Positions 11,600 to 22,995 of a stretch of 64,000 nt of DNA are shown here, piece after piece. The first letter of the stretch is position 1; every line of letters begins with the position of its first letter. A model generated the notes under the pieces. It was not told the DNA's origin, did no database searches, and was given only the letters and a program-made list of their open reading frames with translations. Source of the DNA: Rapana venosa (lineage: Eukaryota > Mollusca > Gastropoda > Neogastropoda > Muricidae); contig CM054154.1 of assembly GCA_028751875.1 (NCBI GenBank), positions 52,741,476-52,805,475 on the forward strand, given 5' to 3'. Both the position numbers and the translations under genes were made by a program.

Positions 11600-13415
11600 G
11601 ATAATGTATCAAGAGTTAATAAGGGTATCCCACTGTTCAAATACTTTATATAGAAAAAGAGCTAACTGTTCTGTAGTAAATTCATTTCCAGACATAACGA
11701 GCATGATTAACCTATGAAGACATGGCTGACGTAAGAACTTTTGAGATATAAACTGCTCTCTTAATTATGTTAGTTGTGAACAAGTTAATAGAAAATGTAT
11801 TTCGTTTTCAGAGGAACTATCACAAAGGGGGCAAATCAAATCTCTATCATTCACATGTCTATAATAGAAATGATGCATGTTCAATTCTGAGATACCAAAT
11901 CTAAATTTTGTTAATATTCTTTTCAAATGCCTATCCATTTTCATTGTTAGGTATAAAGGGATACATTGTGATGAATTAATCCGGCTATAAATTTCTTATC
12001 TGCTATTTTCAATGTGTGAATGCCAATCCCGCCACTCACATTCAATTAATCTATCACAAAAATGTCATAAGAACAAAGAGTGATTTTCAACCACTGATTG
12101 ATTAAGCCACACATAACCCCAAACCATTCTCTTATAACTTTCTTTTAACATTAGTAACCCAGTTTGATTTTCCCTTTCATCTAACAGATATGTTGTTCCA
12201 TTTGAGTCCATTTCAACCAAAAATGAATACACCTTACAGCTGAAACAATTTGCAATGGGTATTGGTTCGTTTCTCCATATACAAGTTTATTTTGTGTTTT
12301 TACAAATACACCAAGAAATCTCTTAAGGGCAACAAAATGAACTTTCTCACTATGAACAGATGCTGCATCAAGTCCCAACACTTCAGCCCCATACAATGCT
12401 TTTTGCTGTACTTTTGAGTCAAATAATTTCATAAATAAGCTAAATGAATAATTGTTCACCTTAGTTAACTTCTGCATTATGGAAATTAGAGCCCTCTTTG
12501 CCCAACAAGTCCTAAATAGTTATATGCATTTACTACACTCATAGTAATACCACTGGAATTCCATCTTTCTCTAGCAGCAAGATAACCACCTTTTCTGAAA
12601 ACAATTATATTACTGTTAGACATTTTAACCTGAATTGAAGTTTAGACACTGATACTTGTAAACTATTTAATTGATTTTGAAGACCTACTACAGTTTCAGA
12701 TATCAATGGAATGTCATCAGCAAAAAATATAATAAACAGTTCTAAGGCTTCATAAGAAAAAGAAACACTATGCCTTCCATATTCACAAATTTCTCTAGTT
12801 ATTTCACTAATAAATAAAGAAAAGAAAACAAAACAGGGCTGCATACACCACTCTGCTTAATTTGCAGTGGCTTTTCCACTCATGGAATTCCACTTTACAG
12901 CTTAGTCTTTAGTGATCGACTATGACTCTCTGACTAGGAGACTTGACTTGCACAGTGCTGCAGCCCTGGGGGCTAGTTGGCCTTTGGTGAACATCTCCAA
13001 CGCTGACTGTCCATATGCCCACTTGGCCGAGAGAGTGGGGATGTACTGTGGGCAAGGCATCTCCACTATAATCAAATTTCTGCCCAATTTCCGAAACAGC
13101 AGCTGCCTTCTCTGCAGTTTTGGAGGTCATTATCGAACACGATGGACTAACATACATACATAACACCAGTAGTACAGTTGATACAATCAGTTAAAGAACC
13201 CCCTCACCTAATTCTAGATTTCACACTGTTAAACATGCTCATAATACAAGTAAGTAATTTACCAAAAATTCCATTCTTTACCAAAACTGGCCATGAAATA
13301 TACTTCTACTGACAGAATCAAACGCCTTTTCAAAGTCATTAAAGGCAATGTATATTTTACAATTTAGAGTAAGTTGTTTTTGTACACATGCAAGAAGTGT
13401 GAATATAATAATAAT
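11600..13415 (-). mobile_element. LINE-C copy 1 (RT palm to C-terminus, broken)
   Basis: Minus-strand pieces read, from right to left, YIAFNDFEKAFDSV (about 13350), FADDIPLISETVVGLQNQLN (near 12700), VQQKALYGAEVLGLDAASVH (near 12400), KRFLGVFVKTQNKLVYGE, and a C-terminal DRDLICPLCDSSSENEIHFLLTC cluster near 11850-11800 (two Cys pairs plus His). This is an EN-RT LINE without RNase H and of unresolved clade. It is interrupted by a 308-bp insertion at 12851-13158 and by frameshifts. Its 5' part is cut off near the repeat that abuts RTE-P at 13443. Confidence 0.8.
12851..13158 (+). mobile_element. 308-bp non-coding retroposon with (CATA)n tail
   Basis: It interrupts the RT of LINE-C copy 1. Flanking sequences CATACACCA (12842-12850) and CATAACACCA (13159-13168) look like an imperfect TSD. 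The insert ends in ACATACATACATA, typical of a LINE-mobilised 3' tail. I see no clear A/B-box tRNA head, so it is either a SINE of another type or a 5'-truncated LINE 3' UTR. Confidence 0.6.
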
Positions 13416-13733
13416 AATAAAAATAAATGGAATTTATATAGATTTATATATCAGACTTCTTCTTCCTGTTTTGTCATGTTTCTCCTAGGGGAGGTTTGAC
13501 ATTGATGAGCCTTCTCCATCTCTCTCTGTTTTGAGCTTCCTCCTTATTTATGCCCCTTTCTCTAAGATCATCTGCAATACAGGCAGCCCAGGTTTTGCTA
13601 GGTCTTCCCTTTGGTCTCTTTCGTTCCACTACGAAGTTCATTGCTCTTTTTATGATGTGGTGGTCTGCTTTCCGTTGAACATGCCCAAACCAGCGCAGTC
13701 TATTGCTACTATCTACAGACTTCAGATTATTAA

Positions 13734-14400
13734 CTCATTGAGGTTGTGCCGAATCACAAGCTTAAGCTTCGGCACTCCTCTCCTTCACTGTGATGTGCCA
13801 AAGCTTAAGATTCGGCAGAATTACAAATTAAAAAAACCCACTAAGTGATGTTTAATTCAAGGGAAAGTACTCTGGCCTGTAGGACAATCATTTTTCTAAA
13901 CACAGTTGCTTTCCTTGACCATAAGCTTGCCTAGTTTGTGTCTGTTGGCTAATTTTGCTTGACGTGTCAACAAGTGATATCTTTGGGGTTTCAGGCTCTC
14001 CAGTGTTATGATTCTTTAAAAAAAAATCTGTTGTACAAAAAGTGACATCAGATGGATTCAGCCAGCTTCAGGAAACTTTACTTTAGTGAATATCATCACA
14101 TTGCTTCAAGGGGACTAGTTGATGAACAGTTCAAGCCATGTAAGATAGGCACCCTTAATTTTCAAAACTTTTTATTTTTCAGCATTTAATGACATATTTT
14201 GAAAATTTGTAAAAAATAAATACAGTCATCTATTAAAAAAACTGTGAAACAATCTCAAAAGAAGACATTGTAAACTTTTCAATGATGCATAATGTGTATG
14301 TCATTATTATGTTGGGTAAGTCTGCTGAATTTGTCAAATATAGCCAAAATCATGCGTAACCACAAAATGGCGGGATCCATTTCAATGCAACTCCATTGAG
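13734..14400. mobile_element. 667-bp TTAA-bounded element, possible piggyBac-like MITE
   Basis: It splits RTE-P copy A between two halves that are contiguous in copy B (44450-44480). TTAA sits at 13730-13733 and 14401-14404. The ends CTCATTGAGGTTG (left) and the complement of the right end CTCAATGGAGTTG match at 10 of 13 positions. An internal imperfect palindrome with GTGCCGAA...TTCGGCAC and an AAGCTTAAGCTT core lies at about 13747-13775. There is no transposase ORF. TTAA duplication fits piggyBac-like transposition, but the ends do not start with the usual CCC, so the superfamily is uncertain. Confidence 0.6.
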
Positions 14401-16569
14401 TTAACTTTGCACATTTTCCATAGTTCTTCAATCGTGATCCTGTCTTCCCATTTGATTTTTGACAAGCAGCATACCATTCGGTTTTCACAGCTCTTCAACA
14501 AACGTTTGACGGTTTTTGTGAAAACCCACGTCTCCGAACCATACAGGAGAACAGGTCTGATGCAGGCCTTATATATCAGACAGCGTCTCTCCAGTGGGAT
14601 TTCCTGATTTCCAAGCTGACTTGCCAATTCTTTCCATTTCTTCCAAGCACTCGCAATCCTGGTTCTGACAGCTAACTCAGATTTTGCTTCGCAGCTTATC
14701 ATCTCTCCCAGGTAGCAGAATTCGTCTACCACTTCTATCTTCCCTTGTTCAAATTCTAGCTCCTTCTTTCCTGCATCAGTATTGTCTTCACCCTTCTTAT
14801 TCATACAACTGGGGCAGACAAATACTCCATCCTCCTTCTTCAGACTTTTGAGCTTTGAGCATCTTTTGTGACACCAATATTGACATTTGGAGCATTTGAT
14901 TGAATTGTTCCCTACACCTTTGTGGCAGACACCACAAGGGTATTTGCCTTGCTCTCTATGTGTTCTGCGGTCTTTTCCAACTGTCATTGCTTTGGTCTTG
15001 TCAACATTTACCTTCATTCCTCTGTGTTCTAATCTCTGTTTCCAATTGCCAAATCTTTGAGTAGCGTCATCACTGTTCTCAGCTACCAGTACTAAGTCGT
15101 CAGCATACAGCAGTTCCCAGATCTCTTCTGGCCTCTCCACTTCCTTGGATATTTCATTCATCACAAGGATAAAGAACAGAGGGCTCAATGCGGATCCTAG
15201 GTGCACTCCTACTTTTATCTCAAAGCTTTCTGACGTCCCAATTATAGTTTTCACTTTTGATCTGGAGTTCTTGAGATGGTGTGCTCTGATACACCTTGTT
15301 TCCTCAAGGCCCATTGGATTGCCTTTCTGGGTACTCTATCAAAAGCTTTTTCCAGGTCAACAAAGACATGCGTCAAGCTCTTTTTCTTCTCCATATACTT
15401 TTCCTGCAAATGTTTCACAATAAATATTGCATCTAGAGTTGATTTGCCAGCCTGGAATCCAAACTGTTTTTCATCAATATTGCACAGGCTCTTCTTTTTC
15501 ACAGATCTTCATGCCATGTTCCAGAAGCCTGATTCCTCTGTATTTTCCACATACTAGTGCATCTCCTTTAACCTTGAAAATGGGAACAGTAATACCGTCT
15601 TCCCATTCTTTGGGCATTTGTTCTGTCCGCTGTATCTTCCGACATATTTTCATAAGTTGTTTTACTCCATCCTGTCCTGCTGCTTGTATCATTTCTGTCA
15701 CCACTCCTGATGGCCCCGTGGCTTTTCTCTTTTTCATAGTTCGAATGGCTCTTCTCATTTCATCTTCAGTCACTTCTTGTACAGGTCCTTCAACTTTCTC
15801 CACTTCCTTGATTGCATGAGGATTCTCAATATTTAGCAGATCATGAAAGTAATCCCTCCATCTCTGCACAACATTTTGCTTCTCAGTCATGATATTTCCA
15901 GACTCCTTTTTTACAAATTTTGCTACATTGATGTCTTTCCGTTCTTTCCTCATTGCCGTGCAATTCGAAACATCTTATGCTGACCTTCAGTTGTATCAAG
16001 TCCAACACATCATTCGTTCCACGCTTTTTCTTTAGCTTGGGCTACAGCTTTTGTGGCTTCTTTTGATTTTCTCCTGTATATCTCTCTGTCCTCAAACATC
16101 TTTGTTGCAGAGACTTCCTAAATGCTTTCTTCTTCTCTTGGATTGCTTCTTTGACTGCATCGCACCACCACCATGTTTCTCTCTGTCAATGTCTTCTTCC
16201 TTTGGTCTCTCCACACGTTTCTTTTGCAGCTTCCATGAGGATTTCTTTCAATTGGTTCCAGTCACGGTCTTGTCCAGCCGCTTTTTCTCTTACTTTTTGC
16301 TCATATTCCAAGGCTATGTTCTTGTCTTTGAGCCTCCAAATTTTCAGTTTTTTCTTGATTGCTTTCTTCCTTGGTCTTATCAAATCTTTTATTTGAAAAT
16401 CTGCGCACAACAATCTGTGCTGTGAGAGGCATTCTTCCCCTGGAATAACTGTACAGTTTGTCGCCATTGCAGCATCTCCCTTGAAGAGAATGAAGTCAAT
16501 CTGAGTTTCTACTTCACCACTTTTGAAGGTGATATAGTGCTCTTGTTTTTTCTTGAAGAACGTATTCAA
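14382..16569 (-). pseudogene. RTE-P pol: endonuclease C-terminus, RT, embedded PHD-like zinc finger
   Basis: On the minus strand, 16569-16186 carries the endonuclease end (VETQIDFILFKGDAA, ECLSQHRLLCADF), 15953-15474 the RT N-terminus (KRKATGPSGVVTEM), 15502-15251 FGFQAGKSTLDAIF and VFVDLEKAFDRVPRKAI, and 15314-14382 VGVHLGSALSPLFFIL and LLYADDLVLVAEN. Directly after the palm comes a Cys/His array near 14955-14805: CGVC, CSKCQYWCHKRCSKLK and FVCPSC, a PHD/RING-like layout. The thumb follows (LLYGSETWVFTKT). Frames change at least three times, so it is inactive. Copy B keeps the same array. Confidence 0.85.
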
Positions 16570-16673
16570 GATTCATAAGCTATTCTGTTGGCATAGCTGA
16601 AGAATTGTTTCTCCTTCTTGATTTCGATCTCCAAAGTTGTTTATATATCAGACTGATATTTATATATCAGACT

Positions 16674-18320
16674 CCCTTCCAACCTGTGCCTCCTGATCCC
16701 CAATTCCCTGGCACTCCTCTCCTTTTCTTTCATCCAGCAAGCGAGAAAGAAATTAAGACAATTCTGAAAGAAATGAGAATAAAATGATGCAATCTCGATC
16801 CTGTACCTGCTTCTCTTCTCACTCAGTGCATTCCACAGCTTATACCCACTATCACGAAAATAGTAAACTCGTCTCTTCTTTCAGGAATTTTCCCATCAGC
16901 TCTCAAAACTGCAATAGTTACACCTCTATCAAAAAGGCACGATCTTGACCCTAATATTCTGAAGAATTACAGACCTATTTCTAACCTACCTTTCATCTCT
17001 AAAGTCCTTGAAAAACCACCTTCGTTCCAATAGTCTCCTTCCCCTTTCCAGTCTGCCTTTTGCGACAACCACAGCACTGAGACCACCCTAGTCCACACCT
17101 TAAACACGCTTCTACATGATTCTGCAGCCTTTGACACTATGGACCATTCAATTCTTCTGTCTCGTCTCCAAAATACGTTTGATATTACAGGCACAGCCCT
17201 CACCTGGTTCAGTTCATATCTCACAGACCGATTCCACACAGTTGCAGTAAACAAGATTCAATCATCACCTGTCAAACTGGAATCCCACAGGTATCAGTTC
17301 TGGGCCTTGTTCTTTTCACCCTCTACACTGCTCCACTTTCACATATAATAATGCGTCATCAGGCCAATCATCATTTTTATGCAGATGACTCTCAGATACT
17401 TAACAGTGATACTCCTGAAAATCTGCCTTCTCTCTTGACAAATATGGCCTACTGCCTTCAAGACATCCCAAAACTGGATGACACAGAACAAGCTACAGCT
17501 AAACGCAGATAAAACCGAAGCCATGCTTGAAGGGACCAAACACAAACTTTCTCCCATCCCAACAGCTTTAACAGAATTGAGAAATACATCAGTTTCTCTA
17601 TCCACTGCTGTAAAGTATCTTGGGGTTGTTATTGACAACACACTCTCCATGCAAAAATTCATACCTAGACCTGCCAGTCATGCTACTATCAATTACGGCA
17701 TATAAGTGCCATTCGAAAGTACCTGTCCACTGATACAACATCCAAACTAGTCACGTCCCTCATTCTTTCATGTCTGGACTATTGCAATTCTCTTTTGACT
17801 GATCTTCCAGCATCATCAATCCACTCCCTTCAAAGTATACAAAATTCTGCAGCTCGACTAGTCCTCAGAAAGAAAAAAATCTGAACACATTACTCCTCTC
17901 TTGCAATCTCTCCACTGGCTGCCTGTACAACAGAGTAAACTATAAGATCAGTACCCTCTGTTACAAGTGTCTCCACAAAACAGTTCCCTCCTACCTCTGT
18001 GACTGTCTTCACCTGTACACTCCTTCTCATTCCCTCCGCTCTGATGGAGATACTTTGTGCTTATGAATGCTGAGATTTAATCAATCCACCGTTGGCTGTC
18101 GCTCTTTCTCTGTTTCTGGTCCAGTGATCTGGAATGACCTCCCTCTTTCCCTTTGCCAAAAGACTACTTAGGACACTTTTAAATCCAGTCTCATGACATG
18201 CCTATTTCAAACCTAAGACTATCCCCTCCTGTTTCATCTCATATGTGCCCTTGTCTTCAGCCGAAATCTCATTCACCTCAGCTTGATGAGATTAAAGGTA
18301 GTTAACAGTTATTGCTGTTT
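16674..18320 (+). pseudogene. CR1/L2-like LINE reverse transcriptase, decayed
   Basis: Fragments in order: the KEIKTILKEMR and LDPVPASLL segment, FPSALKTAIVTPL, LKNYRPISNLPFISKVLEK, FQSAF..HSTETTLVHTLNTLL, AAFDTMDHSILLSRLQ, TALTWFSSYLTDR, then NKLQLNADKTEAMLEGTKHK (17482-17545) and AVKYLGVVIDNTLSM. The NYRPISNLPF and FDTMDHSILL signatures are those of CR1/L2-group RTs. There are stops and frame changes throughout, and the catalytic FADD box is only a trace (near 17380). No endonuclease is seen, so the copy is 5'-truncated. Confidence 0.8.
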
Positions 18321-18329
18321 GGGATTTAA

Positions 18330-19555
18330 TTTTACATTTATGATTAGCACAAGAGAGGTACATCACATTTGGTTACTAAAGGCAAAAAAAGTAGTTACTC
18401 AGCTTAACAAAATTTTTCAGAAGTGTAAAGAAATGACAGTAAATAGATTTTAAAAAAAATTGATACCAAGATCCAACCAATACTGTTATATTCAGCTGAA
18501 ATTTGGGGTTTGAATAGACTAGAGCATCTAGCAAAAGTAATTGCTTGTAAAAGATTTTTATATGTCCCTGCCAAGACACCAAATAAAAAGGTGTATGGAG
18601 TTCTGGGCAGGTACTCATTGTATGTAAATACATAATTATGTTGCATGCGTAAGATTTGGTTTAAATTATTACACATGGATTCTGAGAGATTGCCACATAA
18701 AGCTTATTGTATGTTGTTTGAATTAGATAAAAAGGGCAACAATGCTGAGTCTCTAAAATCAGTGAAATACTGTGCATAACTGAGTATAATATCTTTAGTT
18801 AAACCAAGGAGTAGGAGACATAATGTTCTTAAGTGCCTTAAAATAGAGACTTGTAGATTGGTTTGCCCAGGAATGGACTGGCACCATTAGAGATCGTAAT
18901 AGACATGATGGTTATAGAAACTTTAAGACTGTTTTGGAAAGAGAGAAGTATTTTAGTGAAATGGTAAGACTGTTTTTGAAAGAGAGAAGTACATTAGTGA
19001 AATGGATACATATTGTTTTTGCACTGCAGTTACTCAAGTACGATTGATTGCGCTACAACTTAACAATAATACATATCACTATAGTAATTCAAACAAAGAT
19101 AAGCAGTGCCCTGTTTGTAAAAACCAAATGGAGAATGAACACTTTTTATTTAATTGTCCTGTCCATGAAGATTTGAGAAATAGTCTTAAAGATTCAAAGA
19201 AACTTCTTTTGCTCGTGCTACTCAAAGCTACAATATATACTGATAGATACAATTTATCATGATTTATTTTTCATGCAACCAACAGAAGAAACAAGATAAC
19301 TTTCTAGAAATTGATCCTTTTATTGATGAATCTACATTCCAAACATTGTTGATTATGACCCTTGTGAATTGATTTATGATGAATATTCAAGAAATGGCTG
19401 ATGTAATTTTCTTGTTATCGTTGCTGGTATATTATTTCATATCTATATACGTTGATAGTAATATGTTTATAACACTTATGTCATATGCCCACTCTGTATG
19501 CCCATCACTTTTTGTATTGTGGCCTAAGGCCGATGTACTGTAAAAGTCTGGTCTC
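18330..19555 (+). pseudogene. LINE-C copy 2, C-terminal part
   Basis: Plus-strand pieces resemble LINE-C: YSAEIWGLNRLEHLAKVIAC near 18490, KRFLYVPAKTPNKKVYGVLG, a WFKLLHMDSERLPHKAY block, then the open frame 19002-19262 with the Cys/His cluster CPVCKNQMENEHFLFNCPV. A direct 40-base repeat (about 18921-18960 and 18966-19004, sharing AAGACTGTTTT..GAAAGAGAGAAGTA) disrupts the reading frame. The 3' UTR ends near the GGCCTAAGGCCGATGTACTG block. Confidence 0.75.
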
Positions 19556-19557
19556 TC

Positions 19558-19668
19558 TCCAAATAATGTAACAGATGAATTTCAAGCTGATTTTTAAGAG
19601 CAATTATTCTACAATAGATCATATATTCACACATCTTGCAAGTGTATAGAAACAACTTACCCTAAATT
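19558..19668 (+). pseudogene. short LINE-C RT fragment
   Basis: About 35 codons with a FQADF..NYSTIDHIFTHLASV-like reading, which is the RT finger region (FQAGF..STIDHIF). It lies out of order just after the C-terminal end of copy 2, so it is a separate insertion or a rearranged piece. Confidence 0.5.
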
Positions 19669-19861
19669 GTAATAATAATAAATGGTATTTATATAGCGCT
19701 ATATCTTGTAAAAACAAATCAAAGCGCTTGCATAACAAGTAACAATATTACCAAGTTCAAATGTATATACAAACATGCACGTGTGTGTGCACACACACAC
19801 ACACATACACAAAGGTTATACACTTATGGGGGGTTGAAACATGTTAGTTAATTCAGAATTT
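19669..19861. repeat. (AAT)n-ATTTATATAGCGC repeat and (CA)n
   Basis: The unit AATGGTATTTATATAGCGC is followed by CAAAGCGCTTGCATAACAAG, giving GCGC/AAGCGCTT symmetry. A related copy lies at about 13403-13445. A (CA)n tract follows at 19789-19812. It is an interspersed repeat end of unknown class. Confidence 0.6.
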
Positions 19862-20482
19862 GCTGTATGCATGCTAATAATGACTTATACATAGCCCTAA
19901 GTGAAGCAAAAAATTTACCCGTTACACCTTGATCTTTGATATAACATAATAACCTGTCATATTCAACTGTGTCAAAGGCCTTTTAAAATATATAAAGGCA
20001 ACACACAATTTTCTTCCTTTTTCATTATAGTTCTGAATAGTGGCATACAAAGTAAATATCTGATCAACTGTAGAATATGATTGACGAAAACCTGCCTGAC
20101 ATTCTGAGATTAGGTTATTACTTTCTAACCAGTCATACAACTGAGCATTCAATATGGTAGTGTAACATTTAGATACTGTACTTAAGAGAGACACTCCTCT
20201 ATAATTATCAACATTCTCAGGATCTCCTTTGCCTTGGTAAAAAATTACATTAAATAGCTTTACCATAAATATATTAACTTTTGAACCACCATTTTGTAGC
20301 ATTCCTACATAAATTTCATCAATACCACTTGCTTTGTTGTTTTTCAGTCTTCTTATAGCATGAATAACTTCTGTTATCTTTTTATTTAATACGTGGTTTA
20401 TTTCCTGGGATAAACCATTTAAATGTCACATTCATCATTATTACCCTGAAAGATGATTTTAAAGTGGTTAAACCAATCATTT

Positions 20483-20761
20483 AACGAGGCACCGTGGTCG
20501 AGTGGTTTAGGCGGTCAACTCGTGATCCAGAGGCCGCGGGTTCGATCCCCGCTCGGCTCGGTGTTGTGTCCTTGGGAAAGACACTTTACTCCTATTTTCC
20601 TCACTCCACCCAGGTGTACAAGTGGGTACCAGCTCTGCTGGGGAAGTATCTGGCGACAGACTAGCGTCCTGTCACAGGGGTGGTGAAAAACCATCAGTTC
20701 GCTTAACGCTACAGAAACCGGGATAAGCTCCGGCTCTATGGGCCTTCTGGCTCGAAAGAAG
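20483..20761 (+). mobile_element. SINE-A copy 1, tRNA-derived, 13-bp TSD
   Basis: It is flanked by AAACCAATCATTT at 20470-20482 and 20762-20774. The head has an A-box-like TGGTCGAGTGGTTTAGGCGG and a B box GGTTCGATCCC, i.e. an internal RNA polymerase III promoter. The head is followed by a body shared almost base for base with 42130-42421. The insertion lies in LINE-C copy 3 between NDWF and NHFK codons. The near-identity of the two copies argues for recent activity. It is not a functional tRNA because the head lacks a proper acceptor-stem pairing and 3' end. Confidence 0.93.
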
Positions 20762-20914
20762 AAACCAATCATTTGTGGTAATGTTGTTTGCAATTCTTTT
20801 CTTACTTCCAAGACCCAATCTATGTAATTCTTTCCAAACACTAGAGTGTCTGTTAGTCTCATTTGCTAACATTTTAGTTTGTTTCCTGATATAAGTGGGT
20901 TTTTTGGCTTTTAA

Positions 20915-21022
20915 CAGCTGTTTATACCTCTTTCTAGCATCAACATAAATAATTCTATCTTCTTCCTACAGCTGTTTATACCTCTTTCTAGCATCAACAT
21001 AAATAATTCTATCTTCTTCCTT
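20915..21022 (-). repeat. 54-bp in-frame tandem duplication inside LINE-C
   Basis: Units at 20915-20968 and 20969-21022 differ at most at the last bases. 54 bases equals 18 codons, so the LINE frame (ARKRYKQL region) is kept. It looks like a recent slippage or unequal-exchange event. Confidence 0.9.
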
Positions 21023-22995
21023 CCTGGTAAATCGAAAGTGATTAAGCTTTCTTCTAGTTTCTTTTTTCATGTCTTTACACTCATCATCAAACCATGCTGT
21101 CTTTTCTTTTGTTAAAATCAATTTGCTTAACCATACATTTGCTTGCATCTTTAATGTACAAATATTTCAAGGGCACTGTCTACATCTTTCTCTAAATCCT
21201 TCCTGGCTATCAACATTCTATTTTGGATATCTTTGCTCTCCCATGACTTGATAAACTCATCTCTGTATGCTTCATTCCAAATGAACTTTTCACATACTTT
21301 ATTTCCATTTTGTTTTTCTCTAATATAACCCCTTTCCTGATTGTCTATTGACTCTACTTTCATATTTACTGGTAAATTGTCTGACTCTACAATACTCTCT
21401 ACTTCTAAAGCTGAAATATGAACCAATGAATAAAGTTCCACAGATACAATAAAGTAGTCCACCATACTTTCGCCAGAATATCCAATATATGTACAATTAT
21501 CATATGTTCAATTATCATTAAAGCCTGGCTCACTAAAGCCATTTAATATTATACAGTCATGCATATTGCACAGTTCAATTACTTGTTCCCCAAAGTTATT
21601 GATGTTAGCATTTTGAGATTTCCTTGGAATATGATTGTAGTCAGAAATTGACATTTGTTTGAAATCACTGCCATCTCCAGTAAAGCTGTAGTTGTCCATT
21701 GCGGTTCTTGCATAAACAAATTTCCACTTAGCAGAATGAAAAAGTCACCATGTTGTTCTGCTAAGCATTGATCTAGTAATTCAATTCCATATATGCCATG
21801 TTGTGACGTCCATAACAAAGAATCGTAAGGTGGGATGTATGAACAAATCATCATGTTTTTGTCTGTAAAAACGAGATGTCTGTCTATTTGTAAAACTACC
21901 GCATTTTCTTGTTGTACCTGGATGCATGTAATAAAATCAGCAAAAGATTTTCTTACCATTCTGATAATCTTCCATGATGAAATAGCTTCCTTGCTTTGGA
22001 AGTGAATATTATAAAGTCATCAAATAAAGCTGATTCAAAATCAGAAGCTATGAGAGTTTCAGTTAGACATAGGAAGTCATAGGATATTAGAAAATTAATA
22101 AACTTAGTGTTTTCTAACTTTTGTAAAAGTCCATTACATTGTAGTTATGAATTTTGCACTTCACATATTTACACTATGTACATTAGGACTCGTTACCATC
22201 CTAGATGTTGATACAGGGGACTGACTACAAAGTACTGTGGCCTGGCCGTTTCCCTATCTGTTGGTGTGTGGGACACCATTCTTTTTAGTCTGGCACCTCT
22301 GAGGTTGGGGTCGCTGCCTACCCCCTGCTTGCTTTGCAGAGCCTGCTTTTTTAAACGATTCAACAATACTGCTCTGACTTTTTGATCTGGCAGCAGCTTT
22401 GCTCTGACTCTGCTCTGCAGCACGCGAGCTAGATGCAGTCCGCCTTGGACGTAAATCATGGGAAGAAGGTGAAGACCCTTCTGACTGATCTCCCTCTTTA
22501 TCAGATCTGCTCCTTGCACGAGTACTGTTATTCTTAAGTCATGTCCATCTGTCATAGTGTCACTACATGCTCCCTGTCTCAATGTCATTTTTGGGATAGT
22601 CTCCTCTGTCAGGTCATAGGGACCTATGTTTACTTCTGGGACTTCTTCACTTGTAGCTTGTGGGTCATTTTTGTCCATGTCTTGTCCTTGGAATGACACA
22701 CATCATGTTCCCTCGAGACATACTCTCCCCGTTTTCTAGTATGCCATCATTATCTGTAACTGACTTGTCTTCGTCCTGGTTGTCAGTGCTTTTGTTATCT
22801 TCTTCATCATTAATAATGTTAAGCTAAGGGTGGGATGTGATGTTTTTGTTTTTGTTTTGTTTTTCTCCTGCTCTATAAAAGCACTGGTCTGAATTACTTT
22901 TTGGTTTGAATTTTGTTTGGCTTTTCACCACAAAATTGTTCCTAATAACTTATTACAATTTTTGTCCTGATGAAAGGACTGCCTGAGTAGTCTGT

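Larger units (their letters stand above)
13458..16639 (-). mobile_element. RTE-P copy A with 15-bp TSD
   Basis: It is flanked by TTTATATATCAGACT at 13443-13457 and 16640-16654, a perfect TSD. A third identical 15-mer at 16659-16673 shows the target was already duplicated. The minus-strand 3' end is a (GAAGAA) tail, as in copy B at 45.6 kb. It is 5'-truncated inside the endonuclease and interrupted by a TTAA-bounded element at 13734-14400. The pol ORF is described separately. Confidence 0.9.
19862..22820 (-). mobile_element. LINE-C copy 3 (ORF1 tail, endonuclease, RT N-terminus)
   Basis: On the minus strand: a Ser/Arg-rich ORF1-like segment (about 22800-22200), endonuclease from about 22150 (GLLQKLENTKFINFL, YDFLCLTETLIASDF, then MVDYFIVSVELYSL at 21465-21420), a linker (21465-21151), TAWFDDECKDMKKETRRKLN (21110-21050), TNDWF..NHFKIIFQG split by SINE-A, and RT 20302-19922 with YRGVSLLSTVSKCYT and CQAGFRQSYSTVDQIFTLYA. 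The catalytic half of RT is missing beyond 19862. Several stops are present. Confidence 0.8.

Noticed and set aside
20483..20560. tRNA gene with A and B boxes
   Set aside because: The head is followed by a repeated SINE body, lies between 13-bp TSDs, and has a second copy at 42.1 kb. It is SINE-A, not a tRNA gene. The same reasoning applies to 28.95, 36.7 and 44.65 kb.
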